Of a stretch of 64,000 nt of DNA, positions 12,301 to 27,300 are shown one piece after another. Below the pieces are notes generated by a model. It had not been told where the DNA came from. It saw only the letters and a list, made by a program, of their open reading frames with translations, and did not search any database. Origin of the DNA: Sipunculus nudus (taxonomy: Eukaryota; Annelida; Sipuncula; Golfingiida; Sipunculidae); the NCBI GenBank assembly GCA_026874595.1, contig CM049318.1:53671250-53735249 (forward strand). The letters are read 5' to 3'. Both the position numbers and the translations under genes were made by a program. The number at the start of each line of letters is the position of its first letter. Positions within the stretch are counted from its first letter, which is position 1.

Positions 12301-15300
12301 AAAGGTCCAAATCTGAACTAATCTTCATTTTCTTTTAATGGAAATGAAATCATTTTGATAGAAACTCTATCTCACAGGTAACTCCCTCCATTTTTGAATG
12401 CTTGCTTTACTAAGTATTAAGTTCATTGGCAGAAATCCATTCTGGTTTCTGACTACGTGACAGGGGTTTACACATCATAATTAAGGAGTCAACATGGCTC
12501 GGTGTATCACTCCCGCTGGTCCTGGGTGTGTGTCATCCCCAATGCTAAGTCATAACATCGAGGAACCTCTTAAAGGGGCACTTATCTGGGAGTGAAACAC
12601 AACTGTTGGGTACAGTCTCCCCATTTAAGCCTGCAGAGCGCTCACCCTGGGTGGGGGCAGACTGTGAAAAATCTCACCACCTCGGCTGAGATTCATACTC
12701 CTCGGCTGAGATTCATACTCAATCTCCCTGCTCTGAGCCCTGTGTTCTAAGCCTGAGCCACAGAAGCTGGTAGAAATATACTTTCTAACATGCTTAACCC
12801 TTTACTGTTAACATTTATTTTAGATTTCCGACAAATTCGACACTATTTATATTTACACTAACAGCCATATCTTTTCAAGCTTTTTTTGTATCTTTATCAA
12901 ATTTTCATCAGTTCCCACTAAGAGGGTTTGCTGAAGATTATTGAAAATCATTGAAACTTAAAAAATAAAATGCAATATTTTTGTCCTGAAAGAATCTATA
13001 CATATCATGGCATTCTAGTTGCCCATTTTGAATGCTCTTTAGTGGCTTGTAAACAGTAAAGGGTTAAAATATGCAATATAATCCTGTGGAACACACTCTG
13101 CGTTCATGCCAGTGATTACTGATGTTTTATGGCAAGTAAGAATTCATTTATGGCAAGTAAAAAAAGCTAGACGTTACTTGCCCAACATGGCAAGCACTTT
13201 CAAATGACAATGTGAAGCCCTGGGCTTAATGTAGAATCATAACCATTAAACTGAAAAGGTGCTTTTCCATAAGTGGAAATGCCAGAGCATGAAAAAAATC
13301 GCTTCTACAGTAATAACACTGGAGTATTTCCAAAAGCAAGTTGCGCAGCAATGCATGGAAAATCCTTGAAATGACGTAATAAAAGGAGGGCATTCCTATG
13401 TTAACAACAAGTGCTGAAAGCAAAGCCAGCATGCGTAAGGCATGATTATGGTGATGTGGAAAGATAGGTAGAATTAATAAATGAACAGCACCATACTGTT
13501 TATACGATGCCTTCTCTCTCTATCACAATGACATTTTATGTTCAGCAACACATGACAATGACAGTGCGGAACACAGAGGGAAAGTTACTTTGAATATGTC
13601 AAGCAACATATTCCTTATTTTCAGATTAATAATTTTTCTTATATGCCTTTAATTCTGGAGTACTCACTATGATAAGTTATTCTAAATTCACCAAATGAAA
13701 CTAAAATGTCTGTAATCGTATGTCCCATCACTTTTACGGAAATACCTGGCGAATGTTTCACGACCCATATTCACCTTTGTCTTGGCTTTTGCGTCATTAT
13801 TGAAACATAGCTTAAAACGTCAATTCGTTCTCATTTCACTTTTACACCTTTTTTTACAAGTCATGAGCTACCTACCATTGATTTGAACAGAAGTTCTAGT
13901 TCTGATGGTACTTTGGTGGCGATTCCTGAAGCAGGTGAAGCCACAGGATACCCTGGCACAGAATGGGGTGGTACTGGGGCTGGAGGACCTGTACTGTATG
14001 GAGCAGCCCTGCAAAAAAACAATATGGAGTGACCTAGAGGTCAGGATGCTCAACTGACAGCATGAACTTTGACATATCAGCCACAGGCCAACATTAATGA
14101 CTTTCTGTTAAACTGTTAAACTACATCATTTAAGAATTTGTGATTGTGAATACTGATTACTCAGAAAATTATAATCGCTCTTCTGGTTAATGGTTATCAG
14201 GTTCTTCAAACTTACTTTAAAGATTTATAGGAGAGAGACAAAGAGAAAAATTGAAAGCCTACCTGGCTCCAACATCTGGTCTAGCACCTGAAACATAAAA
14301 AAAACAACAATGTTAAAAGTAGACAGTCTTCAGGAAATACTTTACTACCTTGGGTTGAAATATTACAGGGTACCTTAACAGTCAATTTCAGTACTGATCT
14401 CTAACTCAGTTTTATGACCAGGCTTATTGCCCATTTGTCAGCGCCATTCAGGGTTATCTGGGAGGGGGTTCTGCTGGCCAGCACAAAGCTTACATTTACA
14501 AACCCAAGGACTGTTACAGAAGATCTTAAAGTCGTCAAAATAAACCAGTTACCAGCAATAAAAATTTGGTTATTTAATACCCCAAACTGCATTAAATTTG
14601 TACGTTTACAAATAAGTATGTTTCCAAAAATGAAAATATTGGGAGCCAAAATAATCATAAAAAAAATACTGTGGTTGCCTTTTTGTTTGCGAGGGTTTTA
14701 ATTTCGCGATATTCGCTAATGGGAGATAATCGCGAAAATGAAACCCTCGGGAATAATTTGATGTTTGAGTATGTCCTTTTTGTTTAGTGTAACCAATACT
14801 TGTATGTGAATAGGTTAGAACAGTGAGAAATTTTATAATAAATTACATCCATGCAAGTACAGGGAAAACGTTCCCTTAAATTTGAACTAAGCTTCCTGTG
14901 CTGTGTGTACAGGACCATCGTTATATGAGTAGAATATCACAAACTCATGACTTATTCTCATTTTATAATACACACAGGTAAGGCTTTACAAAAGATTTGA
15001 TATAGGTTCTGGTGAGATTGCGAAAATGAAACCCTTGCAAACCATTCTAAATGGAGAGATCACGAAATTTCAGCTTCGCGAATATGAAGCCAACCACAGT
15101 ATATATATATATAATGTATATAACTAAATAAAGCTTAAATATTCTGGAACCGCCGTTAACACCTTCTCCTGCTTTGCCGAAATCTGTAAATTAAGCGGAC
15201 ACTCAAATTTGTCTAGCTAACCCTGATTTGGACTACAGTCGTAGTCTTTCCTGTTACTGAGGGTTTTAATTTCGCGATATTCAAGTATTGAGATAATTGT

Positions 15301-18300
15301 GAATATAAATCCCTGAGGAATAAGCTGCCCTTTTATCTAGGATGAACAAGATGGTATGATGCATCTGCACAAATGGATTAGTTACCACACCCCTGGAAAA
15401 ATGGTTTGTTAATCAACAACATTATCTGTGCATGGTATCGTAACCTTCTGATGCAAACAAGCAGTAAGAATTGTCAAAACATCAACTATAACACAGGTCA
15501 TTATACAATGACCGTCATGATACTGAGTGAGGTAATGTGGGATTAATTTTTATTTTATAATAAATGCAAGTACTGTTGTACTTCAATTTCATAGATTCTG
15601 GTGCAATCGCAAAAATGTAGCCTCACAAATCATTCAAAATGAAGAAATCATGAAATTTTAGCCACATGAATATGAGGCCATCCACAGTATACATCCACAC
15701 AGGTTGAGGTACAGAATTAATGTCAGCGGAAGAGTAAAGCCAGTTATTTACCTACTTTTTTGTAGCATTTTTGTGATTTCTGGGTCTGCTACATATATAT
15801 TAATATATTCTAGGTAAATCTAGATAACCAAGGTTCATATAACACCATTGTGATGGCAGTATGAGCTGATTTATCTAGAAACTGTAAGTAGTAAACACAG
15901 CAAATGTTGACCAGCGGAAAATCCATGTCACCAAAGGAGGTTAAGTTGCATGTGTATGTGTAATTGAATGGTCACAATTTGCAAAACACCCTTTGCAAAG
16001 CTCTGGTTTATTTTGGCAGCCCCCCTCATGTTATAAACATGTGGATATAAACAAAATTAAAAGCCTGTGCACGATGGGGTAAGAATTTTCGCCTTTTTTC
16101 ATAAAAATTATCTTTAGGTGATAGACATTTATACACAAGAAAAGGCACCTTTAAACTAAGCCCTCACATACAATATATTTTCAGGATTCTTTTTAGTGAA
16201 TATGGCAATGTAAAAATTATGTTATGGTAGATTTCATCCTGAACAGAGACTAGGCCCTGATGTGACTGGCTGGTGCACAGTGTGACGTCTAAGGTAGAAG
16301 TTAGAAAAGACATGTTTCATTCTTCCCTGAAAATTTGGGGCTGACAGTGTCACAAAGCTTTTGATGAGATCTAGAATTTTTAGTCACAGGGATATCCCTG
16401 CGTGTGACATCACTGCTGAGATGACAGTGGTCAAAGATGTGCCAATAGTTTTGAACAAGTCGCAAAACCTCATGTTTTTGGTGGAAAAATAAAATAGAAA
16501 AATTGTTTTTACTCCAGAAATTGGGTTCAGTTTATGTAAAATCTATATTAATATTTTTTCATAGGCAAATGTGTTATATGATAATATAATGAGACTTGGA
16601 ACACATTTGCTTGACCTTAATTGACATTAAATACAAGAAAATATCCTTTATACTAAGCCCTGACACATGATCTATTATTGATGAAAAACAGCCGAAAGAT
16701 ACATTTAAAACTGAGAAAAATAACATTAGCTAAATCCAATTATTCATAAGCATCAATAACAGCAAAGTAGAGAACAGCAGTGCTTTTGTAACATTTTTGA
16801 CACCTTAAATAACAGTTTTTCAAGCCTTGCTGAGGTTAATGATGCTACCATCTAGTGGAATATTTCATAACTAAGCTGAAAGTTACCTGTGAAATTAGTA
16901 ACCAAAATTAAGGCTTGGCCTAAAAACTTCACACTAAGGTAATATTAAAAGTTTGATAAACTTGCCTTCAGCCGGATGGCGATAGTATGGATCAGCACCG
17001 TGGGACCCATAGTCGGGATATCTGCCAACGCCGCTGTCGTAACTGGAATATCCCCCGCCAAACCCAGATGGTGGAGCAGTAGAACCTGGGTAGGAATAGG
17101 GAGCTTGATCTCTGTCCTGCCTGTAATCATATGGATCTCTCCTTCCATATCTGTCAGAATCTGCCCTCCCGTAAGGACTGTCACCTCTAGTACGTGAATG
17201 ACTTCTGCCGTAACGGCCGCGCCCCCAGATGCTGTTGTCGAAAGAGCCAGATCGAGAGCGTCTTCCACGGTCCCTTTCCCTCCTGTCACTCCATCTCTCA
17301 AGCGAATCTGAACGAGATCGTCTTCTTCTATCACGCCTGTTTCTCAACCTATCAAGAGAATTAGACCGTGATCTTCTTCCACGATCACCCCTGCCACCCC
17401 ATCGGCCCCTGCCACCCTGCATTTCTCGTGAATGGGAACGATTTCGGTCACGTCGGTCACGTCTGGCACCACTCCGGTCTCGTGACCTAGATCGCCTTCT
17501 GCGATCATTTCTGCGAATGGGAGACTCAGCTTTCCGCTTCCTTGCTGGGGACTTATGATCAGATCTCTCTGTGTTGTCCTCACCACCCGTAAAATTCATC
17601 AAAGCGGCTACAATAATAAGTACATATAATAAAACATGCATACATATTATAAAACATTTGACATACAGTACCACAATTGTCAGGGCCCTTATCATCTATT
17701 CAATTTATTGATTCTTTACTTTGATTTAATTCTTACCTAAGTTGTAAATTGCAGACTTTTTGAAAAATAAAAGCCATTTTGCAACAAGGCCTACAGGCCT
17801 AATGCAAACCTGTGCAAAGTTTGGGAGTATGAATGGAGGTTTACTTTTAAAATTTAATATTGATCCTCTTAAGTCCTGCATATCTACCTTAGTCATTATG
17901 ATTTCAGCAAAAAGGACGTTTTGGACCTGCAAGTTTCAGACTAACACATTTTAAAACTAGAATATGGGTAGTCAACGAGCGACTATGTGTATCTGCAGAA
18001 ATCAGAGTAGGACCGGTAAAGTGAGGCAAGGATTAAGTGGCAAGGGGAATATAGTGAGGTGTGTTGCATATTAGCATGGATGTCTGCAGCGTAAATGTGA
18101 ATGTAAGTGGTGCCACCTGTCATAACATCGAGAAAAATGTCCATGATGTATAAACCTGCAAAATTTCAGGTGGATAAGTCAAACCACTGCTGAGAAATGA
18201 GTGATTTTATCACAAGGCAGATGAACAGATGGACGCTGTGCATAAGTGGTTGCAGGTGGCGCCATCAGTTTGCCTATGATGAAGAGCTACGTGAGATCTA

Positions 18301-21300
18301 ATCACAAGCAAAATTTGGCCCAATCGGTCAAACGGTTCCCGAGATATGAGCTTGGATGTCTGCATCGTAAATGGAATGTAGGTGGCGCCACCTGTCATAA
18401 AATCGAGAAAACTGTCCAGGATGTATAAACCTGCAAAATTTCAGGTGGAAAAGTCAAACCACTGCAGAGATATGAGTGATTTTATCCAAAGGCTTATGAA
18501 CAGATTGACACTGTGCAAAATGGTTGCAGGTGGCCCCACCATTTTTAGTGTATATTATAAAGCTTTCAAAGGGCTACATTTGTGCAAAATTTTTAGCCTA
18601 ATTGGTCAAACATTTCCCTAGATATGTGGGTTTATGTGTGGAAACAGACGCACAAATGGACGCTGGGCAGCCAGGAAAGGTCAGAGGGCAACCAAAAATG
18701 AGGGCGCAGTAGTTCAAATGTGACCTGATGATAAACCTGATTCGCTTAAAATGCAAACCTTTTTCAAACAGTTGAAAGATACAGTTCCAATAATCTGGGA
18801 ATTCTGCATCTAGACATTGTGTCTAGACGTCTAGACCCTGTGTCCAGACGTCTAGACACACTGTCTAGACACCCGCCATAGCCAGGTCAGTTGCCATGGT
18901 GATGTTTGGACCCCATCTGTTTGTACCGAGTGACTTCTTGACTTGGCTGCTGTAACTTAGCATGTTGTCAAATCTGTTTTCAATCACAGAAAGCCTTTTT
19001 CAATTGGCTACAATGCTTTTTAAAGCTGTATTTACCCAATCTATTCTTATAAAACTAGCAGAACCCTACCATAGAATAATTCTTGTAAAGTTTAAACCAA
19101 TCAGCTTAACAGTTTCATCATAAATCAGTGTATAAGCTAGAAGAGTTTAAAATTACATTTTCGCTTGTAAAAAACACATCAATGTAGGTGGCGCCACCAA
19201 TACCTCAATTTCAGATATGACATATGTGACAAACATTGGTATAAAATTTGGTGATTAAAGCTCAAGCCGTTTTTTTAATTTAATTTTAGTGTGCTTTTTT
19301 GGACAGATGACTAAGTTCAACCTCCTGTAACTTGGCCAAAAATCTCCGAACTGGAACCATTCGTACAAATTTGAGAAAGATTGTTCCAGGGATCATTTCT
19401 GTATAATATTGGACAATTTGGCTGGACAGTTTCAGAGAAGAAGATTTTTAAAGGTTTTTTAGCTTTTTCCCTATAAAATCTAAGAAAATGCAGTTAGAAA
19501 AAAAATAAACAAAATCCGATAGTTTTTCAGATGACTGATTATTTGCAAAAAATTTGGTGATGCTAGCTTCTGCTGTTTTTGAGATTGCTATGGTTAACGT
19601 ATAGACGACGCATGACAGACAATGCCACACCATCACATAAGCTCACAGGTTCGCTAAAAATGGAAGTTAGTAAATTAAATATTATAGAGACAAATATAAG
19701 TCTCCAACAGTTTGTCACCAGCAAATTTGTTTCTTTGCGAGTAGTGTTGTCCAATGTTTAAAGATTTGGCCAAGTTCATCTCTGAAGTAGTCAAAGATTA
19801 TTGTTCAAACAAATGCTGTATCAAATTTCATGGAAAAATATGCAGAACTTCAAAAGTTATGGGGTTGAGGAGATTGTTATTTCTGCAGATTTGACTATGA
19901 AAATCAAGGTCAAGGTCACAAGACTTCACACGTCTCTGAGAACTTGGTTGAAACAATTTGTGTACCAAATTTGAGAAAAAAATTATGCAGTACTTCAGAA
20001 TTTATGAGGTTTATAATAATCCTGCGATTTTGCCTGATATAACCTTGATGGTCAAGTCAAGGTCACAGGTTTTTGAATCCGAGAATTTCATATCCTTTAA
20101 ATTTAATTATCCTGACTTTGAGCACAGTCCATCAATCCTTTCTTGAGAATCTAATATTTTATGGAATGGTCATCAAATATGGCCTTATCAAAGGTCAAGG
20201 TCGCTCTGAGAATAATGGTCATGACCTGAATTTAAAAAGGCATTATCCTAGGGCCCATATCTATTCATCTGCACAATATGTACAAAATCTGTCAGTTTTT
20301 GAATTATATTGCTGACACTATTGTCAAGTGGTAGTGATGGGGGTATTAACTGGCAGAAAAACAAAAGGATTATAGGTGGGGCCAGTCTCCCACACAAGAC
20401 AAGGCTATTCAAGATCTTCACGCAACCTGATCTTCAGACCAAACCATTGAGTATTTTTTGAGATTTCTCATGTTTTGTGTGATTTTCAGCAAAACAGGAT
20501 CAATTAAAGGTCAAGGTCACTCTCCTGGTATAGGTCATAGCCCCATTTTATATAGGCTTTGTGGTCTCACCAATATCTATGTACGCGTAAGATTTGAAAA
20601 GGATTCGTGAAATCTTACCGGAGTTATCTTGCCTGAAACAAATCTCTGCGCACGCAGCAGCATGACCATGTCTAAACCATAGTATCCCCGACTTTGTCTG
20701 GGAATACAATTTATCCTATTTGATGCTCACTTGGCTCCCGATCCAATTGTTACAATATTAAATATTATTTAAAATAATCAATGAATGGAACAATGGATAT
20801 ACTCTGCATTGGTTTTTGTTTGGTGAAATCACAAAATTGGAACCCTTGCAAAATTAAAGCCAACCAAAGTAGTGTATACAATAATACAGAGGTCACCAGA
20901 AACTTACTAGTATCATCTGGGTCATGGTAGACCTTGACCTTGCGTGGTATGGGTGAGTCTGCCATCTTGAGATACTCTGTTATTGCAGCAGATTTGTCAG
21001 ACCTACGCTTCATTGCACTTATCTCCTGGTGTTTGGCATGGTCTTTTTGTTTCTGAAATGATAATAATAACACAGGTACGTCAAACTAGAATAAAAAAAA
21101 TATCAAGATATCAAGAGTAACTCCGGGGTTCTCAGAGTTTTGTCAGGTTTCCTAGGATAAACTAACCCTTCAAATTCAAATTCTGTCTCAAAAACATCAT
21201 TTTACTTATACTGCTAACCCAAACCAAATCCTTATTTGAAAATTTTAATTTGAAAGCTGCATAAAGCAACGCAAACTGGAACTAGGAATGTCAAATTGAC

Positions 21301-24300
21301 AATGTACTCTTCAAAGAGCCTTACATTCTGATATCAATAATCAAGCATTTATCATGGGTATAATTTTATCAAACAATGACAACAAATGGCTTCAATGGAT
21401 CAAAGTAACTGCACTGTGTTTTGCCTTTGCAGTTTGTTACCTGTGCAGATGTATGTCCTTGTATAAAATGTTTTACTGGTACTATATATTAGTGGTGTAT
21501 TACTGCTTAGAAACAGCTGACCTATCATTAATGGCTGGGTGCTTTATATTATGCGTATCCATTTTTTGCATTATTAACCTACATGTATGTGTGTAAACAA
21601 AAGCAAAGGGAAACAAGAAAATATATATTAACTAATTTATTTTACATGAATTGTACAAATAGTTATTATAACTAATCTTGACACTCTCCATGGCTCAGTT
21701 GGTGACATTCTGTAGTCTTTAGGAAACTGGAGATTCAGGAGAAAACTATAGGCCTTGTACAGACAACTACAACCCACTCCAGTAGTCATGCTTAAGGATT
21801 GAACCCAGGGCGCCAGCTGAAAGAGCTGAGTATATCATGCCTCAACCTCCAAACACAGCTTTAATTGAAAGAGGAGATGAAAATGCAGTATGAAATTAGA
21901 TATTTCTTGGCACCGCAGGTGCCATAATATCCCCAGACAATTAACCCCCCCCCCCCCCCAACAATTTTTTTTGAGTTATTGCTGTAATTTCATTTTAACA
22001 TTTTCGCTGCTGTGACCTTGAAAAAAATGTATCAAGGTCATCCATGTTCAAATTTGACCTAGCCATTGATAAGATGCATCAAACTTGTGGGTTTGGTAAC
22101 TGTACCTCAAATTCTTACAAAGTTATTCTGTTTAAACATCATTTCAGCAAGAAAGCAACACAAGGTGGCGCCACCTGTCTTCTGCAACAGACAAATCTAT
22201 CCAAGATCTTCGGTTAAATCAATTTTTGATTCATTCCATGTATCCATTACTGAGATATTAAAGATTTTGTGTGATTTTTAACTAATATGGGAATATTCAA
22301 GGTCAAGGCCTCTCTCACAGGAATGGTCATGACCCCAATTTGTATAAACTTCATCCCATTACCCATGTCTATGTATATGCACAATATGAAAGAAATCTGT
22401 CCATTAGTTTTTGACTTATAATGCTCACAGTACTCTTAAGTGGCAATGATGGGGGTATTAAACGGGACGAAAACAAGTAAAAGAATACCAGGTAGCGCCA
22501 CCATTTTCAGATACATGACAATACTATCTATGATCTTCGATCAAGTTGATTTTTGGACCAATCCATGCATCCTTTATTGAGATATTAATGATTTTTGTGT
22601 AATTTTCACCATATATGGCAATACTCAAGGTCAAGGCCACTCTCATAGGAAAGGTCATGACCCCTATTAATATATACATCATTCCATAATCCATGTCTAT
22701 ATATATGCATAATATGAAAGAAATCTGTCCATTAGTTTTTGACTTATAATGCTCACAGTATTGTAAAGTGGAAATGATGAGGTACTAAACGGCAAGAAAA
22801 CAAGTAAAAGAATAACAGGTGGCCCTACCAGTTTCCGGTACATGACAACACTATCCAATATCTTCGGTCAAGTTGATTTTTGGACAAATCCATGCATCTC
22901 TTATCGAGATGTTAATGATTTTGTGTGATTTTCACCATATATGGCAATATTCAAGGTCAAGGCCACTCTCACAGGAAAGGTCATGACCCCATACATCATC
23001 CCATAACCCATGTCTATGTATATGCATAATATGAAAGAAATCTGTCCATTAGTTTTTGACTTATAATGCTCACAGTACTGTTAAGTGGCAATAATGGGGG
23101 TATTAAACAGCACGGAATCAAGTAAAATAATAACTGGTGGCGCCACCAGTTTCCGGGACATGACAATACTATCTATGATCTTCGATCAAGTTGATTTTTG
23201 GACCAATCCATGCATCCCCTATTGAGATATTAATGATTTTGTGTGATTTTCACCATATATGGCAATATTCAAGGTCAAGGCCACTCTCATAGGAAAGGTC
23301 ATGACCTAATTTAAATTAGGCGTCGTCCTCTCACCCATATCTAAACATATACCAAGTTTGGTAAAGATCAGTGGAATAATTTTTGAGTTATCGCGCCAAC
23401 AAGAAATATATGCAGCTGGTTATAACAGCTGGTTCTATACATCACAAAATTGCCATTTTGCCAGGTTGGTTTTCTGCCCGGCAGAAAGGTATTTCTGCCC
23501 TGCTGATGGCAAAATTAAGGCAGAAAACCATTCTGTTCTTGACTCTTAGAAGTTTTCAGGCCTGATGCATGATTTCCAGTTGATTGGAAGCAACTTCCAA
23601 CACGACCATAAACATATATCTTTATTTTCCCCAAGGAGTAAATAGTATAGCCAAGGACCTATGTCAGGTATGACAAAATTTGGACTTACTATGAAGTTGA
23701 GTCTGTGTTTCATGCCAATGATGTGGTGATAAATGGTAGCCTGGTTGATGTAGATCTCACACATGTAGCAGTAGTAGCGGAGCTCTGCCCAATCAGCACT
23801 CAGGATTTCAATCACATGCTCTTCTCCTACAAGAAACAAGGAAAATCAACATCAAAATAGTCAATGCTCTTGTTGGATAAATTAAAGGATAATCAAAAAA
23901 ATAATTGGAAATCCTGTCTATTTTTCTTTTCATTAATACTGTTAAAACATGACCCATTCTTCATAAATAATAAGTGAATAATAATCATATACACAAAAAT
24001 TTGTTGGACAATTAAGGTTTTTGCCAATTAACCTGATAAATCTTGTATATTTTTGCCTCTTCCCCGTTCGTTTGTGGTTTTGTTCACAACCTTACTCAGC
24101 AACTATTTAATGAATCTCACAAAATTTTCAGGGTATTTGGGGAATGGGCCTGTGAAGTAATGATTAGATTTTGGTGTGGATCTTGCACATGATCTGGATT
24201 GAGGAACATCATCAAGGAATATTCCCAAATGTACAGTCACTAATGAACAATGAATGTGGGAATATGGGCTGAATAAGTGAATGCAAACGGGGTTGGGAGA

Positions 24301-27300
24301 TTCCCACAACATGGACCCCAAATGGCAACACACTCCTTAAAACACAGATTTCTAATTTTAAGACATATCTTGCTGATATGTTACTGCTTGATATTTCAAT
24401 CAACATCATGTAACATAGTTCAGATTGTCACCTTCCACAACAGCAATTCTGCACCTCTAACATTAGAAGATCTGCTCATATGTCAGAGTAGCAGTGTTTG
24501 TAATATCGATCACTGAACTGAAAATCTTGATGTGAAAACCATATATTAAGAATTTAATATACCCCTATTGGCCTACCAGTATGCTGTCACTTAAATAAAG
24601 CTATCAAATTTTATATGAATAATAATTTTCAAACACTATTACTTTCTGATAAAACAACAATCAAATAATTTCTAATAATAACCCACTTAATTTGGTTTGA
24701 GCAATCCCAATTTTTTTAAAAATTAAATCCTCACCCATATCAGGGAAATGCTGTGCAGTGCTGTTACATTCCCAATTCAAAAGTTACATTCCCTCATACA
24801 GAATTGGGTTATATTGGTAAAATGAACAACACAACTTGTCCTTTGAAGAGCCCATCTTTATCTTCATAATCTGTTCTCTATGGATCTGCATAACAATACT
24901 TATTCTTAATTATTTTGTTTTCTTAAATCTATTAATTGAACGGAGAAACCATAATCAATAAATATTTTAAAAGGCACGCCATGGATAATTAAGCGTTGCC
25001 AAGTCATATTTAATATGACTGACTTTGTTACTTAACACTTAGAACTATAGAGCCATTTTTTCCATTTCAAAAACAAAGCTTTTCCTTTTCATTCATGCAT
25101 TTCAAATCATCCCCATCGATTTCGTTACATATTATTGGCAGCCAGGTCCATTTTTTTGCTCACAATATGGCATATTTTCCTGCATTTAAAGAATATAAAA
25201 AGAAAAGTTAACCTTAGAAAAGTTTTGAACTGGGCTTATTATGAAAAGCTGAAACGTAAGCTTTTCCCAAATAATTGATGGGAGCCCTTTGTCTCAAGAT
25301 CCAAAGTATACATTATTGTGCAGATTGGAAACCGCAAACATACAATCATATTTGTTGCTCATTGAGAAGTTCCCAAGTGGCAAATCAGTATTGGAACTTC
25401 TTGTTATGTTTTGAAAAACTTAACTTACGAAAAAAGACATAGCGTATACATATATGTAATGCTCTATTTGACATTATTAAAAAAAAAGATACAGGCAGTA
25501 TAGGCAGTCGGCCGTGTCAACATACATTGCCCTGGTACGATGTCTGTCTGTTCAGGTCTGTGGCTATAAGAAGTAATTGTTAGACAAGTATGAAATGAAT
25601 AAACGCCCAAATTTCTTTTCCCAATAAAATTAAAACAATCGGTAACTGGAACTAAATGTAACATCTCCGTGTCATTTATGCGTAAGCGTATAGCCATGGA
25701 CCTATATGAGACTCGTGAGCTTGAAAATTAGTTGCTACCGCTACCTTGTAGACACCAACATTTCAATAAAAAAAAATCAAACTGATTATTATAACGGAAA
25801 GTCTTTTGTCAGTACACCTGATTCATGAAAATCGCGTGTTACGTAGCCGTGGAAACTATGTCATTGTCAGTTCGACCAGGAAAATCTAGCTTCTCGCAGT
25901 GACGGTCGCCACAACATACATATATATATATAATGTTTGATCAGTATCAAACGATTAAACTTCCAGATTCCCGGCCCGAGAAAATATAAAACAGTCAACA
26001 ATTGATAGTTCCGTTATTCTGAGTATGAATTTTACTGCGATAGTGAGTTATTCAGCCACGAGAAACATCTCACTTGCGTCAAGGTATATTCCCGGGCTTG
26101 AACTTATTATAATACTGGGCTTAAGCTCAGCGAGGTCACATGGCCGTGAGGCACGAATAGTATTAGGGGGAATTCCTATTCAAATTAAACACGTGACACG
26201 TTCAGTCTAGCGTAGAAATATAAAAATAAAAGAAATGGCGACCTGTGATTGGCTCGATTGGTCTGCCGTGAGACTGAGAATTTGGAGACCAGCACTAGGC
26301 AAAGTTACTTCTAATCGTAAAAGGATACTCAAACGTAAAATATCCTGATGATTACGCTAAAATCGAACTCTGTGCGCGAATTAAAACAAAACAGCTTCCG
26401 TTCCTGGCATTGCCATTTTGGGAGGATATTCCCCTGATCAAATCGGCTGAATTTGAATAAAGGTCAACCATGTGGCATTTTGGGTACACTCGCGGAGCAG
26501 GTGACGCTTGTATTAGGGTCATTGCATGCAACCAAGCAAGCTCCTGGTACTGTTTATACTGGAAGGCGCGCTTATTTGACAATGTATGTGGGTACAAGTG
26601 CACCATCGCGAATTAATATTAAATGATTCTGGCTTTCTGAGTTCACTGCTAAATTAAAAATGGCTGTTTCATGCGACTTAGTAATAACTATTCTACATAT
26701 GTTCTTCAGTTTATCCAGGCTCGATGTAAAGTAAAAAAAAATTACATTCCCGCTCGGGAATTCCGAGTCAGAACCATGCATTCCCGACAGCAAAGTTAGC
26801 TTCCTCGGGAATTCGGGAATGTAATATTTCGATCCCTGCATATTGTTATGTTAAGATATCAGATGGGTATGACAATATCACTGCAATAGGAAGGATGGCA
26901 AATTAAGTGCGGTTTTTCTGGCCAGTGAAGTCATGACTTGAAGTCTACGTATAATGCCTCTTGAGTAAAATATTCACAGCTAAGACATACAAAAGTTTCA
27001 TAAAGCAGAATTTTACCCATGGCATTTCTAGAGTGCCCAATAATGAATCTCTCAAAGGCTTATTAAACAAAGGTTCAATCAAATATCCTGTCTTTTTAGA
27101 AATTCAATGAAATGATCAATGTGTCCATACAAGGGGGGGGGGGAATTTATAGACTGAATTTATAAAATGGAAATAAAATATATTAGTAGTTATAATGAGA
27201 GTCTTTGTTTACATTTCTGCATGACCATATTTTTACAATCTTAATCTTGGGTGTTACATCCCAAATATATTAAGATATTTCAATATTCTTATGGGTATAA

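Noticed and set aside
16950-16966. GT donor GCAA|GTTTAT for exon 13 instead of the GC donor
   Set aside because: Joining it to exon 14 gives a TAG within two codons, while the GC donor keeps the frame through exons 14-17.
21354-21596. 80-codon plus-strand frame with membrane-like composition
   Set aside because: AT-rich intron sequence; Cys/Tyr/Ile/Leu richness is expected by chance and there is no splice or start context.
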